Of a stretch of DNA of 64,000 nucleotides, positions 45,794 to 55,274 are shown piece by piece. The position numbers were made by a program, and so were the translations under genes. Every line of letters starts with the position of its first letter. Position 1 is the first letter of the stretch. The notes under the pieces were generated by a model. The model ran no database searches and was not told the DNA's origin. It saw only the letters and a program-made list of their open reading frames with translations. Source of the stretch: Planctomycetota bacterium (GTDB lineage Bacteria; Planctomycetota; Brocadiia; Brocadiales; Brocadiaceae); the NCBI GenBank assembly GCA_016873165.1, contig VGXV01000003.1, positions 1-64,000 of the forward strand. The letters run 5' to 3'.

Positions 45794-47200
45794 ATGGAAA
45801 AATTAGTTAATGCCTCAATAATAATCCCGACACGCAATCGTTCAAAGTGGATAACCTCCGCAATTAAATCTTTCGTAGAACAAGACTTTCCAGCATCTCA
45901 ATACGAAATAATTGTAGTGGATAACGGCTCAACAGATAACACAAGAGAAATAGCAGAACAAGCGGCATCATTAAATAAAACCGATATCAAATATATCTAT
46001 GAGCCGGAACCGGGACTCCTGTCCGGCAGGCATCGGGGGATGTCGGAAGCAATGGGAAAGATTCTCATCTTTGTCGACGACGACATTGAAGCGGCCAGCG
46101 GATGGCTGACGGCAATAATGACCGAATTTGAGGACACATCGGTTCACATAGTGGGAGGTACTAGTCTCCCCAGGTATGAAGTTGATCCGCCCCAATGGAT
46201 TGAAAAATACTGCTCATGGGAAGGAAACCAACTGACATGCGGCTCGCTAAGCCTTATAAACAAAGGAAATCAAAGGGTGGAGATAGACCCTATTTATGTG
46301 TGGGGGTTAAATTTTGCTATTCGAAAACAAACACTTTTTGAACTGGGAGGTTTTCATCCTGATAACATATCAAAACACTTGCAGCACTTTCAGGGCGATG
46401 GGGAAATCGGCCTGACCCTGAAAATGAAAGAAAAAGGACTGAAAGCAATCTATGCCCCGGATGCAAAAGTTTATCACTGCATTCCACGGGAAAGGCTTAC
46501 CGTAATTTCATTCGAAGAAAGATTTTACTATCAGGGCGTGTGTGACTCATATACACAAATAAGAAAAAATAAAAGCATATCAAATATAAAAATTCCTGAA
46601 TACCAGATATTTGAACCATTCTCACCGGATGTCCCTGCTTATGATCAATATAAACAAATTATTTATAAGCGGATCCACAATGCTTACGTTGACGGGTTTC
46701 TTTTCCATCAGGATGCTGTGCGAAAAAGTAAGACGCTTTTAAAGTGGGTATTGAAAGAAGACTATTTTGATTACCGACTCCCTCAGTTAGACCCGCAAGA
46801 ACAACAACAAATTCAAGAGGTGCGTGACCGCATCCAAAAACGCTCCATACACCCACAATGGCCACAGATGACGGCTCAGGATATGTTTAAGGACGCCTTT
46901 AATCTTATTGCATCTGGCGATATGGTTACTGCCTTGTCGAGACTGGATATGGTTGCAAACTTATGCCCAAGCATGCCAAGAGTGCATCTAGCCCGTGCTT
47001 TGTGCCTGTCTGCGCTTGGTCGCCCGCATGAAGCGGTACGGGCTGCTATTAGTGAATTAGCTATTCAGCCGGATAATAAACAGGCGGTAGATATGTTATT
47101 GAAAAATCAACTGGTTTTATTAGAAGAACTAAAAAGAGCGCCACAAACAACAGTTCAGTTTGTCGAGCGTATACTAAAATCCAGACTTAACAAGGTTTGA
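45794..47200 (+). CDS. Family 2 glycosyltransferase with C-terminal TPR-like tail
   Basis: 468 residues. The GT2 core (residues 5-260) shows SIIIPTRNRSKWITSAI, IIVVDNGSTDNTREIAEQ, PGLLSGRHRGMSEA, ILIFVDDDIEAASGWL (the DXD-type metal site) and GGFHPDNI...GEIGLTLKMKEKGLK. From about 370 two TPR-like helices follow (FNLIASGDMVTALSRLD, ALGRPHEAVRAAISELAIQP). It is cytoplasmic, and no membrane segment is evident. It probably adds one sugar of the surface glycan. Confidence 0.88.
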   Translation: MEKLVNASIIIPTRNRSKWITSAIKSFVEQDFPASQYEIIVVDNGSTDNTREIAEQAASLNKTDIKYIYEPEPGLLSGRHRGMSEAMGKILIFVDDDIEAASGWLTAIMTEFEDTSVHIVGGTSLPRYEVDPPQWIEKYCSWEGNQLTCGSLSLINKGNQRVEIDPIYVWGLNFAIRKQTLFELGGFHPDNISKHLQHFQGDGEIGLTLKMKEKGLKAIYAPDAKVYHCIPRERLTVISFEERFYYQGVCDSYTQIRKNKSISNIKIPEYQIFEPFSPDVPAYDQYKQIIYKRIHNAYVDGFLFHQDAVRKSKTLLKWVLKEDYFDYRLPQLDPQEQQQIQEVRDRIQKRSIHPQWPQMTAQDMFKDAFNLIASGDMVTALSRLDMVANLCPSMPRVHLARALCLSALGRPHEAVRAAISELAIQPDNKQAVDMLLKNQLVLLEELKRAPQTTVQFVERILKSRLNKV

Positions 47201-47425
47201 TTAAACGTATTAAATAATAAGTCAATAATGTATAATAAATTAAGTATATTTTGTGCCCCTATCTTCTGAAGAGTTTTGCCATTCAATGGGAATTTCAGAG
47301 GATGGAGGTAAATTTAGTATGACGATAGCTGTAAAATTAATTGAAAACGGTTATATTTGAAAAAAAGTACGGATTTGAAAAGGAATTTATCCTGGCAGGT
47401 AATACCTGCCTTACCCGACTGAATT

Positions 47426-47839
47426 GTGAATATGGGTATGAATAAAATAGAACAAATATTCGACGATTATCGTATGATAGCAATTATTATTTATGCTGAA
47501 TATGAAAAAGAGGGTATTGAATTCTTAACGCCTGACAATTTTTCTCAGCAACTGGCATACATGAAAAGACCTGCCGGCTATAAGATTCAGGCACATCTTC
47601 ACAAACCCGTCCCAAGAAACGTGAAATACACGCAGGAAACGCTTTTCATTAAAAAGGGTAAAGTAAAGATACATTTTTATAGTGAAGAAAAACATTATTT
47701 GGATTCCAGAATATTAAAGACAGGTGATGTTATCTTGCTTGTTTCCGGCGGTCATGATTTTTTAATGCTCGAAGATACAGAAATGGTTGAAGTCAAACAG
47801 GGACCCTATGCTGGAGAAGAAGATAAGGAGCGGTTTTAA
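47426..47839 (+). CDS. Cupin-like sugar-locus protein
   Basis: About 135 residues. A cupin-like beta barrel is suggested by GYKIQAHLHKPVPRNV (histidine motif), QETLFIKKGKVKIHFY and GDVILLVSGGHDF. Similar small proteins occur beside DegT aminotransferases and methyltransferases in polysaccharide loci; the exact role is unknown. The start is uncertain among GTG 47426, ATG 47432 and ATG 47438, and none has a strong ribosome-binding site. Confidence 0.75.
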   Translation: MNMGMNKIEQIFDDYRMIAIIIYAEYEKEGIEFLTPDNFSQQLAYMKRPAGYKIQAHLHKPVPRNVKYTQETLFIKKGKVKIHFYSEEKHYLDSRILKTGDVILLVSGGHDFLMLEDTEMVEVKQGPYAGEEDKERF

Positions 47840-47846
47840 TAGATTA

Positions 47847-48228
47847 AGATTGAGGTTGAGGGATGTATAAAAGTTTCAGGGAAATGCCTATATGGGGTGA
47901 AGCAATGGAGATAGCAGAATTGGTTTTCCGGTTAACGGAATCTCTTCCGAAGAAAGAGGATTATGGTCTGACTTCTCAAATACGACGAGCAGCTTTAAGT
48001 ATCTCTGCCAATATTGCAGAGGCATTTGGTAGATATCATATAAACGACAAAATTAATTTCTATTATTTTTCCAGAGGTTCTGTAGCAGAAACTCAAAACC
48101 ATCTGGAATATGTCTCAAGAGTTGGGTATTTTCACCAGGCAGGCGTAAGTACAATTGACTCGAAGCTAAACAAATTATATGAATATATCAATCGGCTTAT
48201 TAAGTTCCTAAAACCTCAACCTCAATCT
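47847..48228 (+). mobile_element. Four-helix-bundle gene bounded by 15-bp inverted repeats
   Basis: AGATTGAGGTTGAGG at 47847-47861 and its exact reverse complement at 48214-48228 bracket one gene. The left repeat also supplies the gene's ribosome-binding site, one base before the ATG. The right repeat is translated as the PQPQSQ tail. The unit sits between two sugar genes that would otherwise be neighbours. Mobility is inferred, since no target duplication was found. Confidence 0.5.
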
Positions 48229-48267
48229 CAACCTAAACCTGGATATACTAACCATGATACCTGTTAA
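47863..48267 (+). CDS. Four-helix-bundle protein (S23/IVP-like, avd-like)
   Basis: 134 residues of the family known from 23S rRNA intervening sequences and from avd proteins of diversity-generating retroelements. The signature is complete: FREMPIWGEAMEIAELVFRL, LTSQIRRAALSISANIAEAFGR, FYYFSRGSVAETQNHL and a C-terminal proline-glutamine tail made by the flanking repeat. Family members bind nucleic acid in some cases. The protein has no evident link to glycan synthesis, and no reverse transcriptase is nearby. Its 3' end overlaps the DegT gene by 14 bases. Confidence 0.88.
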   Translation: MYKSFREMPIWGEAMEIAELVFRLTESLPKKEDYGLTSQIRRAALSISANIAEAFGRYHINDKINFYYFSRGSVAETQNHLEYVSRVGYFHQAGVSTIDSKLNKLYEYINRLIKFLKPQPQSQPKPGYTNHDTC

Positions 48268-49363
48268 TGAGCCGTTACTTAATGGCAATGAGAAGAAATA
48301 TTTGGCAGAATGTATTGATACCGGTTGGATATCTTCGGAAGGGCCTTTTGTCAGCCAGTTTGAACGGAATATTGCTAAACGTGTAACGAGAAAACATGGA
48401 ATCGCCGTAAGCAACGGCTCTGTGGCTATTGATGTGGTGGTTGCATCTCTAGGCATTGGCAAGGGTGATGAGGTTATTATGCCCGCATTCACCATAATAT
48501 CCTGCGTTGCTGCTGTTGTCCGCGCTGGCGCAAAGCCTGTTTTAGTAGACGCCGACCCCCTCACCTGGAATATGGATACCAAACAGATTGAAGCAAAAAT
48601 CACATCAAAAACAAGGGCGATTATGGTCGTTCATATTTATGGCCTTCCCGTGGATATGGAAGCTATATTAGAACTGGCAGGAAAATACCATCTTATGATT
48701 ATTGAAGATGCCGCAGAGATGCTAGGGCAGAATTACAAGGGGTGTGCCTGCGGCAGCTTTGGTGATATAAGCACCATGAGTTTTTACCCTAACAAGCATG
48801 TGACTACCGGTGAGGGGGGAATGGTACTGACCAATAATGACGTACTAGCGGAGAAATGCCGCTCTCTAAGAAACCTCTGTTTTCAGGCTAAGAAAAGGTT
48901 TGTCCATGAAGAACTTGGCTGGAATTTCCGAATGACGAATCTTCAGGCAGCGCTTGGGGTTGCACAGCTCGAACGACTGGAGGAGTTTATCTCTAAAAAA
49001 CGCCTCATGGGACAAAGATATACCGAAATTCTGTCAGATATCAAATCAATTTACCTCCCAATACAAAAAACCGATTATGCTGAAAACGTCTATTGGGTCT
49101 ATGGCATTGTGTTAAAAGATGAATTTCCGTTTGATGCGGAAGAAGTGATGAAACGGCTGGGAGAGAAAGGTATTGGTACCCGCCCATTTTTCTGGCCGAT
49201 GCATGAGCAGCCGGTCTTCAGGAAGATGGGGCTGTTTGAGGGAGAGTCTTATCCCGTCGCGGAAAGGATTTCTCGCCGCGGATTTTATATCCCCAGTGGG
49301 CTGGCCTTAACGGAAAACCAAATTGACGCCGTTTCCAGGGCGCTCCACGAGGTGCTGGTATGA
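48254..49363 (+). CDS. DegT/DnrJ/EryC1-family sugar aminotransferase (perosamine-synthase-like)
   Basis: 369 residues; PLP-dependent transamination of a nucleotide-linked 4-keto (or 3-keto) sugar. Motifs: IPVNEPLLNGNEKKYLAECI, WISSEGPFVSQFE, HGIAVSNGSVAIDV, DEVIMPAFTIISC, IIEDAAEMLGQ, and the PLP lysine in SFYPNKHVTTGEGGM. It resembles GDP-perosamine synthases most, although specificity cannot be fixed by eye. It overlaps the methyltransferase gene after it (ATGA). Confidence 0.92.
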   Translation: MIPVNEPLLNGNEKKYLAECIDTGWISSEGPFVSQFERNIAKRVTRKHGIAVSNGSVAIDVVVASLGIGKGDEVIMPAFTIISCVAAVVRAGAKPVLVDADPLTWNMDTKQIEAKITSKTRAIMVVHIYGLPVDMEAILELAGKYHLMIIEDAAEMLGQNYKGCACGSFGDISTMSFYPNKHVTTGEGGMVLTNNDVLAEKCRSLRNLCFQAKKRFVHEELGWNFRMTNLQAALGVAQLERLEEFISKKRLMGQRYTEILSDIKSIYLPIQKTDYAENVYWVYGIVLKDEFPFDAEEVMKRLGEKGIGTRPFFWPMHEQPVFRKMGLFEGESYPVAERISRRGFYIPSGLALTENQIDAVSRALHEVLV

Positions 49364-50133
49364 AGGTTTTTGATGAATACTCCGACTATTATGATCTGCT
49401 CTATAAAGATAAAGATTATGCCTCTGAGGCAAGTTTTATTGATACTATTATTAAAAAATATCGACCAACTGCAAAATCTGTTCTAAATCTCGGGTGCGGC
49501 ACGGGAAACCATGATTTTCTCTTAGCACAAAAAGGATACGACATTACCGGTATTGACAGTTCCGAATCTAACATTAAAAAAGCCATTTCCAAACTTTCAG
49601 ACCTCGATGAACCTGGAAACCATTTGGGCTTTCACTATGGTGATATTCGCACCTACAGGGCAAACAAAACCTATGACATTGTTATTTCGCTGTTTCATGT
49701 GATTAGTTACCAAATTACTAATGCGGACTTGAAATCTGTTTTTGAAACGGTAAAGGTACATCTGAATGAAAATGGACTTTTTATTTTTGATTGTTGGTAT
49801 GGGCCGGCGGTTTTAACTGAACGGCCTGAAATAAGGATTAAGAAGGTGGAGAATGAAGATACGGGGATTATGAGGATTGCAGAGCCGGAGATATTTCCGA
49901 ACGAGAACAAGGTCCATGTAAAGTACCACATACTTGTTATTGACAAACGTACAAATAACGTTAAAGAAATCAGAGAAACCCACCCTATGCGATATTTGTT
50001 TAAACCGGAAATAGATGAATATCTGTCTGCCTTAGGGCTTGAGGTGGTCGAATGTGCAGAGTGGATGACCGGCAAGCCGCCCGGTTTTAAATCCTGGGGA
50101 GTTGTTTTTGTTGTTAAAAATCAGGTTGCTTAG
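49360..50133 (+). CDS. Class I SAM-dependent methyltransferase
   Basis: 257 residues. EYSDYYDLLYKDKDYASEA at the start and motif I SVLNLGCGTGNHDFLLAQKG (about residue 45), then YDITGIDSSESNI and YDIVISLFHVISY, are typical of small-molecule methyltransferases in sugar loci. It is coupled to the DegT gene by a 4-base overlap, so it probably methylates the aminated sugar (for example the amino group). Confidence 0.87.
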   Translation: MKVFDEYSDYYDLLYKDKDYASEASFIDTIIKKYRPTAKSVLNLGCGTGNHDFLLAQKGYDITGIDSSESNIKKAISKLSDLDEPGNHLGFHYGDIRTYRANKTYDIVISLFHVISYQITNADLKSVFETVKVHLNENGLFIFDCWYGPAVLTERPEIRIKKVENEDTGIMRIAEPEIFPNENKVHVKYHILVIDKRTNNVKEIRETHPMRYLFKPEIDEYLSALGLEVVECAEWMTGKPPGFKSWGVVFVVKNQVA

Positions 50134-50225
50134 AATTATGCAGAAAATGTTTCGTTGTCGAAACAACGAAAGAATAACTTATGGTTGTTGCTTATTTCTT
50201 CCGATGTGTTTGGGTTAGGACATAA

Positions 50226-53200
50226 ATGAACAAAATAGCCTTGTTTATTGCACATTATACATTAGGAAACAGCCCCTCTATAATAAACTTTATTGAATTG
50301 CTTTCAGATTATTATAGCGTTCATTTGTTTTTGAAATGTGTGACGTTGAAGCATATCAACGTATTAAAAAAAGCGAATGTAAAGATTGTTGACCTTGATA
50401 GTAGTCGTAGTCCTCTAAATTATTTTTTAGAAAGGTTAAAAAAAGAACCTCTTTCTTATAAACACTATATTTCTTTTGACCCGCATGGTTTTGTTCTTTG
50501 TAAACTATTATTTCCTGATAGTAGACCGTTTTATTACAGTCTCGAGCTTTATCTGAAGAATGACCATTTTGGTTTATACTATCCAAAAGAGATTATGGAA
50601 AAAGAAAGGGCGGAAATCCATAGTATTTCCGGGTTAATAATTCAATCTCAGGAAAAAGAATCATTGTTCAGGAATGACTATAACTTGCAATCATCCATCC
50701 CTTCATTTCTATTGCCCATAACATACAAAGGTCCCTCGAACAGGCAAAAAAATAACACATACTTAAGAAATAAATATGCCATTGGCATTGATAGGAAAAT
50801 AGCGCTCCATCTGGGAGGAATTGCTGCGTGGTTTTCATGTATAGAATTGGCAATGACATTCTCACATATCCAGAACTGGATATTATTCTTTCATGGATAT
50901 GGCGATAAAAAGTATTTGCCGGATTTACAGCAAGCCTTGCGTAAGCATAATATAAATAACGTTATTATATCGGATGATACGTTTGAAAATATTGAGGATG
51001 TTGACAAAATTGTTATGTCATGTGATTTGGGGTTGGCTTGGTACAACGATATTTCCACAGGGTTTAGAACAGCGGGTAAATCTTCTGGTAAAATTCCTTC
51101 GTATATGAAATTTGGTTTACCGGTTATTGCGAAAAAATATCCTAGTACAATACAGGCGATAGAAAATACCGGAAGTGGGTTATGTGTCGATAATTTCAAT
51201 GAAATACCGAATGCTATATCGAAAATTGAAGATAATTATACTATATATTCCCAAAATGCGTGTGCTGAGTATGATAAGACATACAGGTTTGAGAATTATG
51301 TGCGTCAAATATTAGATTTTATTGAATGTGCAAGGATGTCGCAGGCGACAAGTACAAAGGATTTTGATGCAAATACAGGCAGTTATCGTAAAGAGCCTGA
51401 CACAAAAATATATGCGGATAAATCAACGAGGCATTTCAATTGGGATAAACTTCTTGAAAACAAAAGGGTGGAAGATTTTCTTGTTACAGATGAATTATGG
51501 GGAGAAAACCAGGGTGCGGAAAATATCGGGCGGGTATTATGGAGAAAATATTTAAAAGACGCTATTTCTTGCAAGAATATTCGTGTGCTGGAAATCGGCT
51601 TTGGTTCCGGAATAGATTATAGGGCATTAGAAAATGAAGGCGTGTTTGACAAGGGCAGAGTCAAATACTATGGCGCTGATGTAACATATAAGTTTGCAAA
51701 GCATGCGTCAATGCATTTTAAAAATATGAAGCCTGTTTTGATGGATGGCTACCATCTTCCATTCAAAGACCGCAGTTTTGATATAGTATACTTGAGGCAT
51801 GTTTTAGAGCATCAAAGCCATTATGAGGAGTTATTATCCGAAGTCTTTCGTGTATGTGGCACAGATGTTTTCATAAATTTTTTTATTGAGCTTTCTGATA
51901 GCGATATTGACAAAATAAATTACGATGGCACGTGGTATCACAATACTTATTCTAAAAAAAAGTTTGATTTATTTGTAAAAAGATATGGTTTTGGCATACA
52001 TAAAACGGAAACACACCGTAAAGAGGAGAAAGTTGACTCGATAGTTATTTTAAAGAGAAACGATGTTCAATGTATAAAGTTGGAAACAACAAATGAAAAG
52101 AATAATGTTGTTTGTGATTATGGTGGTGTTACTGATTCTGCGACACAGAAAATTACAAAGACAAATCAAAATAATAGAAAATATCCGGAAGCTGATAAAT
52201 GGGCATTATCCGATTTTATAGTAAATAAAATAATTCCAATTGTTGGTGTTAGGCCATATCCATTAGACGAATTGCTAATGATGTGTTCTGTCGTTAGCTA
52301 TTTTGAACCTGATATTATAATTGAATGGGGGACTCATGCGGGTAAAAGCGCGCGTGTTTTTTATGAGATATCCAATCATTTGGGGATAAAAACGGATATC
52401 TATTCAATAGACTCGCCTGCCGACGCGAACCATATTGAGAATTTGAAGGATCAGGGGGAAAGGGCCAGATATATTAAAGGATTGCCGGTAAACCGGTATT
52501 TAGGTGATGGTATAACTGTTGCGAAGGAAATACTCAGCAGCAATTCTCATCGTTTCCCCTTATTTTTTGTTGATGGGGATTATTCTTATGATGCTGTTTG
52601 GCGAGATCTGAGTGAGATAAAAAAATCTGTGAATGCGGCGGCTATACTATTGCATGATTCATTTTTACAGGACGACCAATCGAAGTATAATTGTGAACCC
52701 AACTTCGCTATTAAGCAGTTTTCAGAAGAAAACAATTTGGATGTTTGGCATACCGCCATGGGTCTTCCCGGCATGAGCCTGGTTTGGTTGAGACCGCATG
52801 CGTCTGATAAGAACTTAACGAAATCAACGGAGGTCTTTCGCCGTAAGAAGCCATTTCCTATTCTCCATACCGTAGAATTTTATTATCCGCACACCGGTGG
52901 TGCGGAGTTTGTAGTCCAGCAGTTATCCGAGAGGCTTGTAAAGCGGGGGTATGACGTAACTGTTGCGACATCGAGATTGGAGAACCGTAAGGCAATGGAA
53001 CACAATGGTGTAAAAATAGAAGAGTTCTCCGTGAAAGGTTCTATTGGAAATGGTATATACGGTAGTGATGTTGAATTGTATAAACACTTTTTACTCACGC
53101 ATCCTGCGGGGGTGGTGTTGAACTATGCCGCGCAGCAATGGGCCACCGATTTGGCTTTTAGTGTTATCGGGGCTACAGCGAGCAGACGTGTTAATGTAAT

Positions 53201-55274
53201 TGCGCCATGTGGTTATTCTGCACTGGCCGATAGCCGTACCCTTCGATGGCCACAGTTTGCGGCATATTTCAGCAATATCCTTCCTAAAGTGCTGCCGCTT
53301 TATGCTGCTGCCGTATATCACTCTTCAATTTACAAGGATTACGAATTTGCTCAGCGGTGTGGACTAAATAATAGTGTAATCATTCCGAACGGAGTTTCAG
53401 AGGAAGAATTTTCTATTAAACCAAAAATACATTTTCGGGAAAAATATCATATAGCAACCAAATACTTTGGTCTGTGTGTTGCAAATTATTATGAAGGCAA
53501 GGGACAAGAAAGAGTTATTGAGTGTGTAAAACAGATGAATAGGCAGGATTTTACTATGGTTTTTGTTGGAAAAGAAGGGGATCAACTATCATATTTGAAA
53601 GCAATGTCTGTAGATTTAAACGTAAAATATTTAGCGGATATTCCGCGTGAAGACACCCTTGCTGCCTTTCATGAAGCAGATATATTTTTGTTTGGCTCAT
53701 ATATCGAGGCCTCACCATTGGTAATTATTGAGGCCAAGGCATCAAAAACACCTTTTGTTTCCACTGACTGCGGGAATGTCCGCGAGTGGAAAGGCGGGGT
53801 TGTCTGCGCGCCGAATGAAATGGCAATTCATGCAAACAGGATTTTGAACGACGAAGGACTTCGGAAACGACTTGCTGATGAAGGGTGGAAGGAGTGGAAA
53901 GATAAACTTACCTGGGAGTCTGTCGTTGATAAATATGAGGAACTGTATGTAAGGCTTTTTTCAGAAAAGCAAAAGAGCGCTTCCGAATGTTCACAGGCTC
54001 ATTATTTGCAAGGAGCCTTGGATAGTAATGGGTTGCCGGGTAGTGACAGTATAATAATGACGGCAACTGAATTGCCTGAACTCCTCAAAAAAGCGGAGGA
54101 TATGTTCCTGAGGGGGGAATACAACGAGGCAATTGATAAATATAAGACTATTATTGAAATTGACCCTGCTTTGTCCGATGCTTACACGGGTCTTGCCATT
54201 GCTTATACGAAAATAAACCGGATAGATAATGCCATTTCCACCCTGGAAAAATCAATTTGCTTATGTGCCAGTGAAGCTTCGATATACAACAATCTTGGTG
54301 TATTATATTTTAAAAAAGATATGCCTCTGGATGCCAAGACATACTTTGAAATAGCGTTGCTGCTAAATCCTGATTATAAAGAGGCACGGCAGAATTTGGA
54401 AAAAGTTGATGCGGTGTTGAGTGAAACCTCCAAAACAAGAAAAACGAACCATATCGTCGGACTCATATTTAGTAAAGACAGGGCAATGCAATTAGACGCG
54501 ACATTAAGGTCTTTTTATTTGCATTGCGGTGATGCCGATACGCTGGATTTGAAGGTAGTTTACAAAACCTCCAATGCGGTCTATGAAAAACAATACGAAG
54601 ACTTAAAAAAAGATTATACGGATGTTATGTTTATTAAAGAAGTTGACTTCAAAGAACAGGTGCTATCAACTGTCAGGAAGTATGCTTATGTGTTGTTCAT
54701 GGTAGATGATAATGTTTTTGTAAGGAAATTTTACATTTCCAATTTAACCAATAGCTTGAGTGAGAACAAGAATGCCATTGGGTTCTCCTTGCGATTGGGT
54801 GAAAATACTGTTTACTGCTATGCGCTACATTCTTCACAAAATCCCCCCAAATTTATCAATGTTACAAATGATATACGAAAGTATGACTGGACTACCGCAG
54901 AACTGGATTTTGGTTATCCATTAGAAGTTTCAAGTTCTTTGTACAGAGTGAAAGAGCTTTATCCTTTGCTCGTTCAAGTTAATTTCAAAAACCCAAATAC
55001 CTTGGAAGACCAATTGGCAACCAACAAACATATTTATGCGAAGACAAGGCCTATCATTCTTTGCAGCAAATTATCTCTGACTTTTTGCGCGCCATTGAAT
55101 ATGGTACAGGATGTGTGCGACAATCGGGCTGGAAATGAAAATTGCTATTCCAGCGAAATGCTTGCGAATAAATTCGGAGAAGGGTATAGAATAGATGTTG
55201 AAAAATACACGGATTTTATCCCAAATGCATGTCATCAGGAAGTTCCACTTGATTTTATAAATTCAAAACAATGA
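50226..55274 (+). CDS. 1682-residue multi-domain glycosyltransferase/methyltransferase with TPRs
   Basis: One open frame holds at least six parts. Residues 1-370: a GT-B-type glycosyltransferase-like region. About 395-600: a class I methyltransferase (VLEIGFGSGIDYRAL, FDIVYLRHVLEH). About 655-857: a cephalosporin-hydroxylase-like/SAM fold (IIEWGTHAGKSARVFYEI, LFFVDGDYSYDAVWRDL). About 876-1245: a GT4 domain (HTVEFYYPHTGGAEFVVQQL, NVIAPCGYS, VIIPNGVSEEEF, FGSYIEASPLVIIEAKAS). About 1280-1397: TPRs. About 1405-1682: a GT2-like C-terminal domain (VGLIFSKDRAMQLDATLRSF, MVDDN). It is probably an assembly-line enzyme for the surface glycan. It overlaps the next gene by 4 bases. Confidence 0.85.
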   Translation: MNKIALFIAHYTLGNSPSIINFIELLSDYYSVHLFLKCVTLKHINVLKKANVKIVDLDSSRSPLNYFLERLKKEPLSYKHYISFDPHGFVLCKLLFPDSRPFYYSLELYLKNDHFGLYYPKEIMEKERAEIHSISGLIIQSQEKESLFRNDYNLQSSIPSFLLPITYKGPSNRQKNNTYLRNKYAIGIDRKIALHLGGIAAWFSCIELAMTFSHIQNWILFFHGYGDKKYLPDLQQALRKHNINNVIISDDTFENIEDVDKIVMSCDLGLAWYNDISTGFRTAGKSSGKIPSYMKFGLPVIAKKYPSTIQAIENTGSGLCVDNFNEIPNAISKIEDNYTIYSQNACAEYDKTYRFENYVRQILDFIECARMSQATSTKDFDANTGSYRKEPDTKIYADKSTRHFNWDKLLENKRVEDFLVTDELWGENQGAENIGRVLWRKYLKDAISCKNIRVLEIGFGSGIDYRALENEGVFDKGRVKYYGADVTYKFAKHASMHFKNMKPVLMDGYHLPFKDRSFDIVYLRHVLEHQSHYEELLSEVFRVCGTDVFINFFIELSDSDIDKINYDGTWYHNTYSKKKFDLFVKRYGFGIHKTETHRKEEKVDSIVILKRNDVQCIKLETTNEKNNVVCDYGGVTDSATQKITKTNQNNRKYPEADKWALSDFIVNKIIPIVGVRPYPLDELLMMCSVVSYFEPDIIIEWGTHAGKSARVFYEISNHLGIKTDIYSIDSPADANHIENLKDQGERARYIKGLPVNRYLGDGITVAKEILSSNSHRFPLFFVDGDYSYDAVWRDLSEIKKSVNAAAILLHDSFLQDDQSKYNCEPNFAIKQFSEENNLDVWHTAMGLPGMSLVWLRPHASDKNLTKSTEVFRRKKPFPILHTVEFYYPHTGGAEFVVQQLSERLVKRGYDVTVATSRLENRKAMEHNGVKIEEFSVKGSIGNGIYGSDVELYKHFLLTHPAGVVLNYAAQQWATDLAFSVIGATASRRVNVIAPCGYSALADSRTLRWPQFAAYFSNILPKVLPLYAAAVYHSSIYKDYEFAQRCGLNNSVIIPNGVSEEEFSIKPKIHFREKYHIATKYFGLCVANYYEGKGQERVIECVKQMNRQDFTMVFVGKEGDQLSYLKAMSVDLNVKYLADIPREDTLAAFHEADIFLFGSYIEASPLVIIEAKASKTPFVSTDCGNVREWKGGVVCAPNEMAIHANRILNDEGLRKRLADEGWKEWKDKLTWESVVDKYEELYVRLFSEKQKSASECSQAHYLQGALDSNGLPGSDSIIMTATELPELLKKAEDMFLRGEYNEAIDKYKTIIEIDPALSDAYTGLAIAYTKINRIDNAISTLEKSICLCASEASIYNNLGVLYFKKDMPLDAKTYFEIALLLNPDYKEARQNLEKVDAVLSETSKTRKTNHIVGLIFSKDRAMQLDATLRSFYLHCGDADTLDLKVVYKTSNAVYEKQYEDLKKDYTDVMFIKEVDFKEQVLSTVRKYAYVLFMVDDNVFVRKFYISNLTNSLSENKNAIGFSLRLGENTVYCYALHSSQNPPKFINVTNDIRKYDWTTAELDFGYPLEVSSSLYRVKELYPLLVQVNFKNPNTLEDQLATNKHIYAKTRPIILCSKLSLTFCAPLNMVQDVCDNRAGNENCYSSEMLANKFGEGYRIDVEKYTDFIPNACHQEVPLDFINSKQ

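Noticed and set aside
47301-47360. A 13-codon frame after GGAGGT near 47318 as a leader peptide
   Set aside because: It has a ribosome-binding-like sequence, but no hairpin or attenuator follows and there is no codon bias that would suggest a leader.
47863-48267. Diversity-generating retroelement accessory (avd)
   Set aside because: The protein family fits, but no reverse transcriptase or template/variable repeat is near, so an S23-like stray gene is the better reading.
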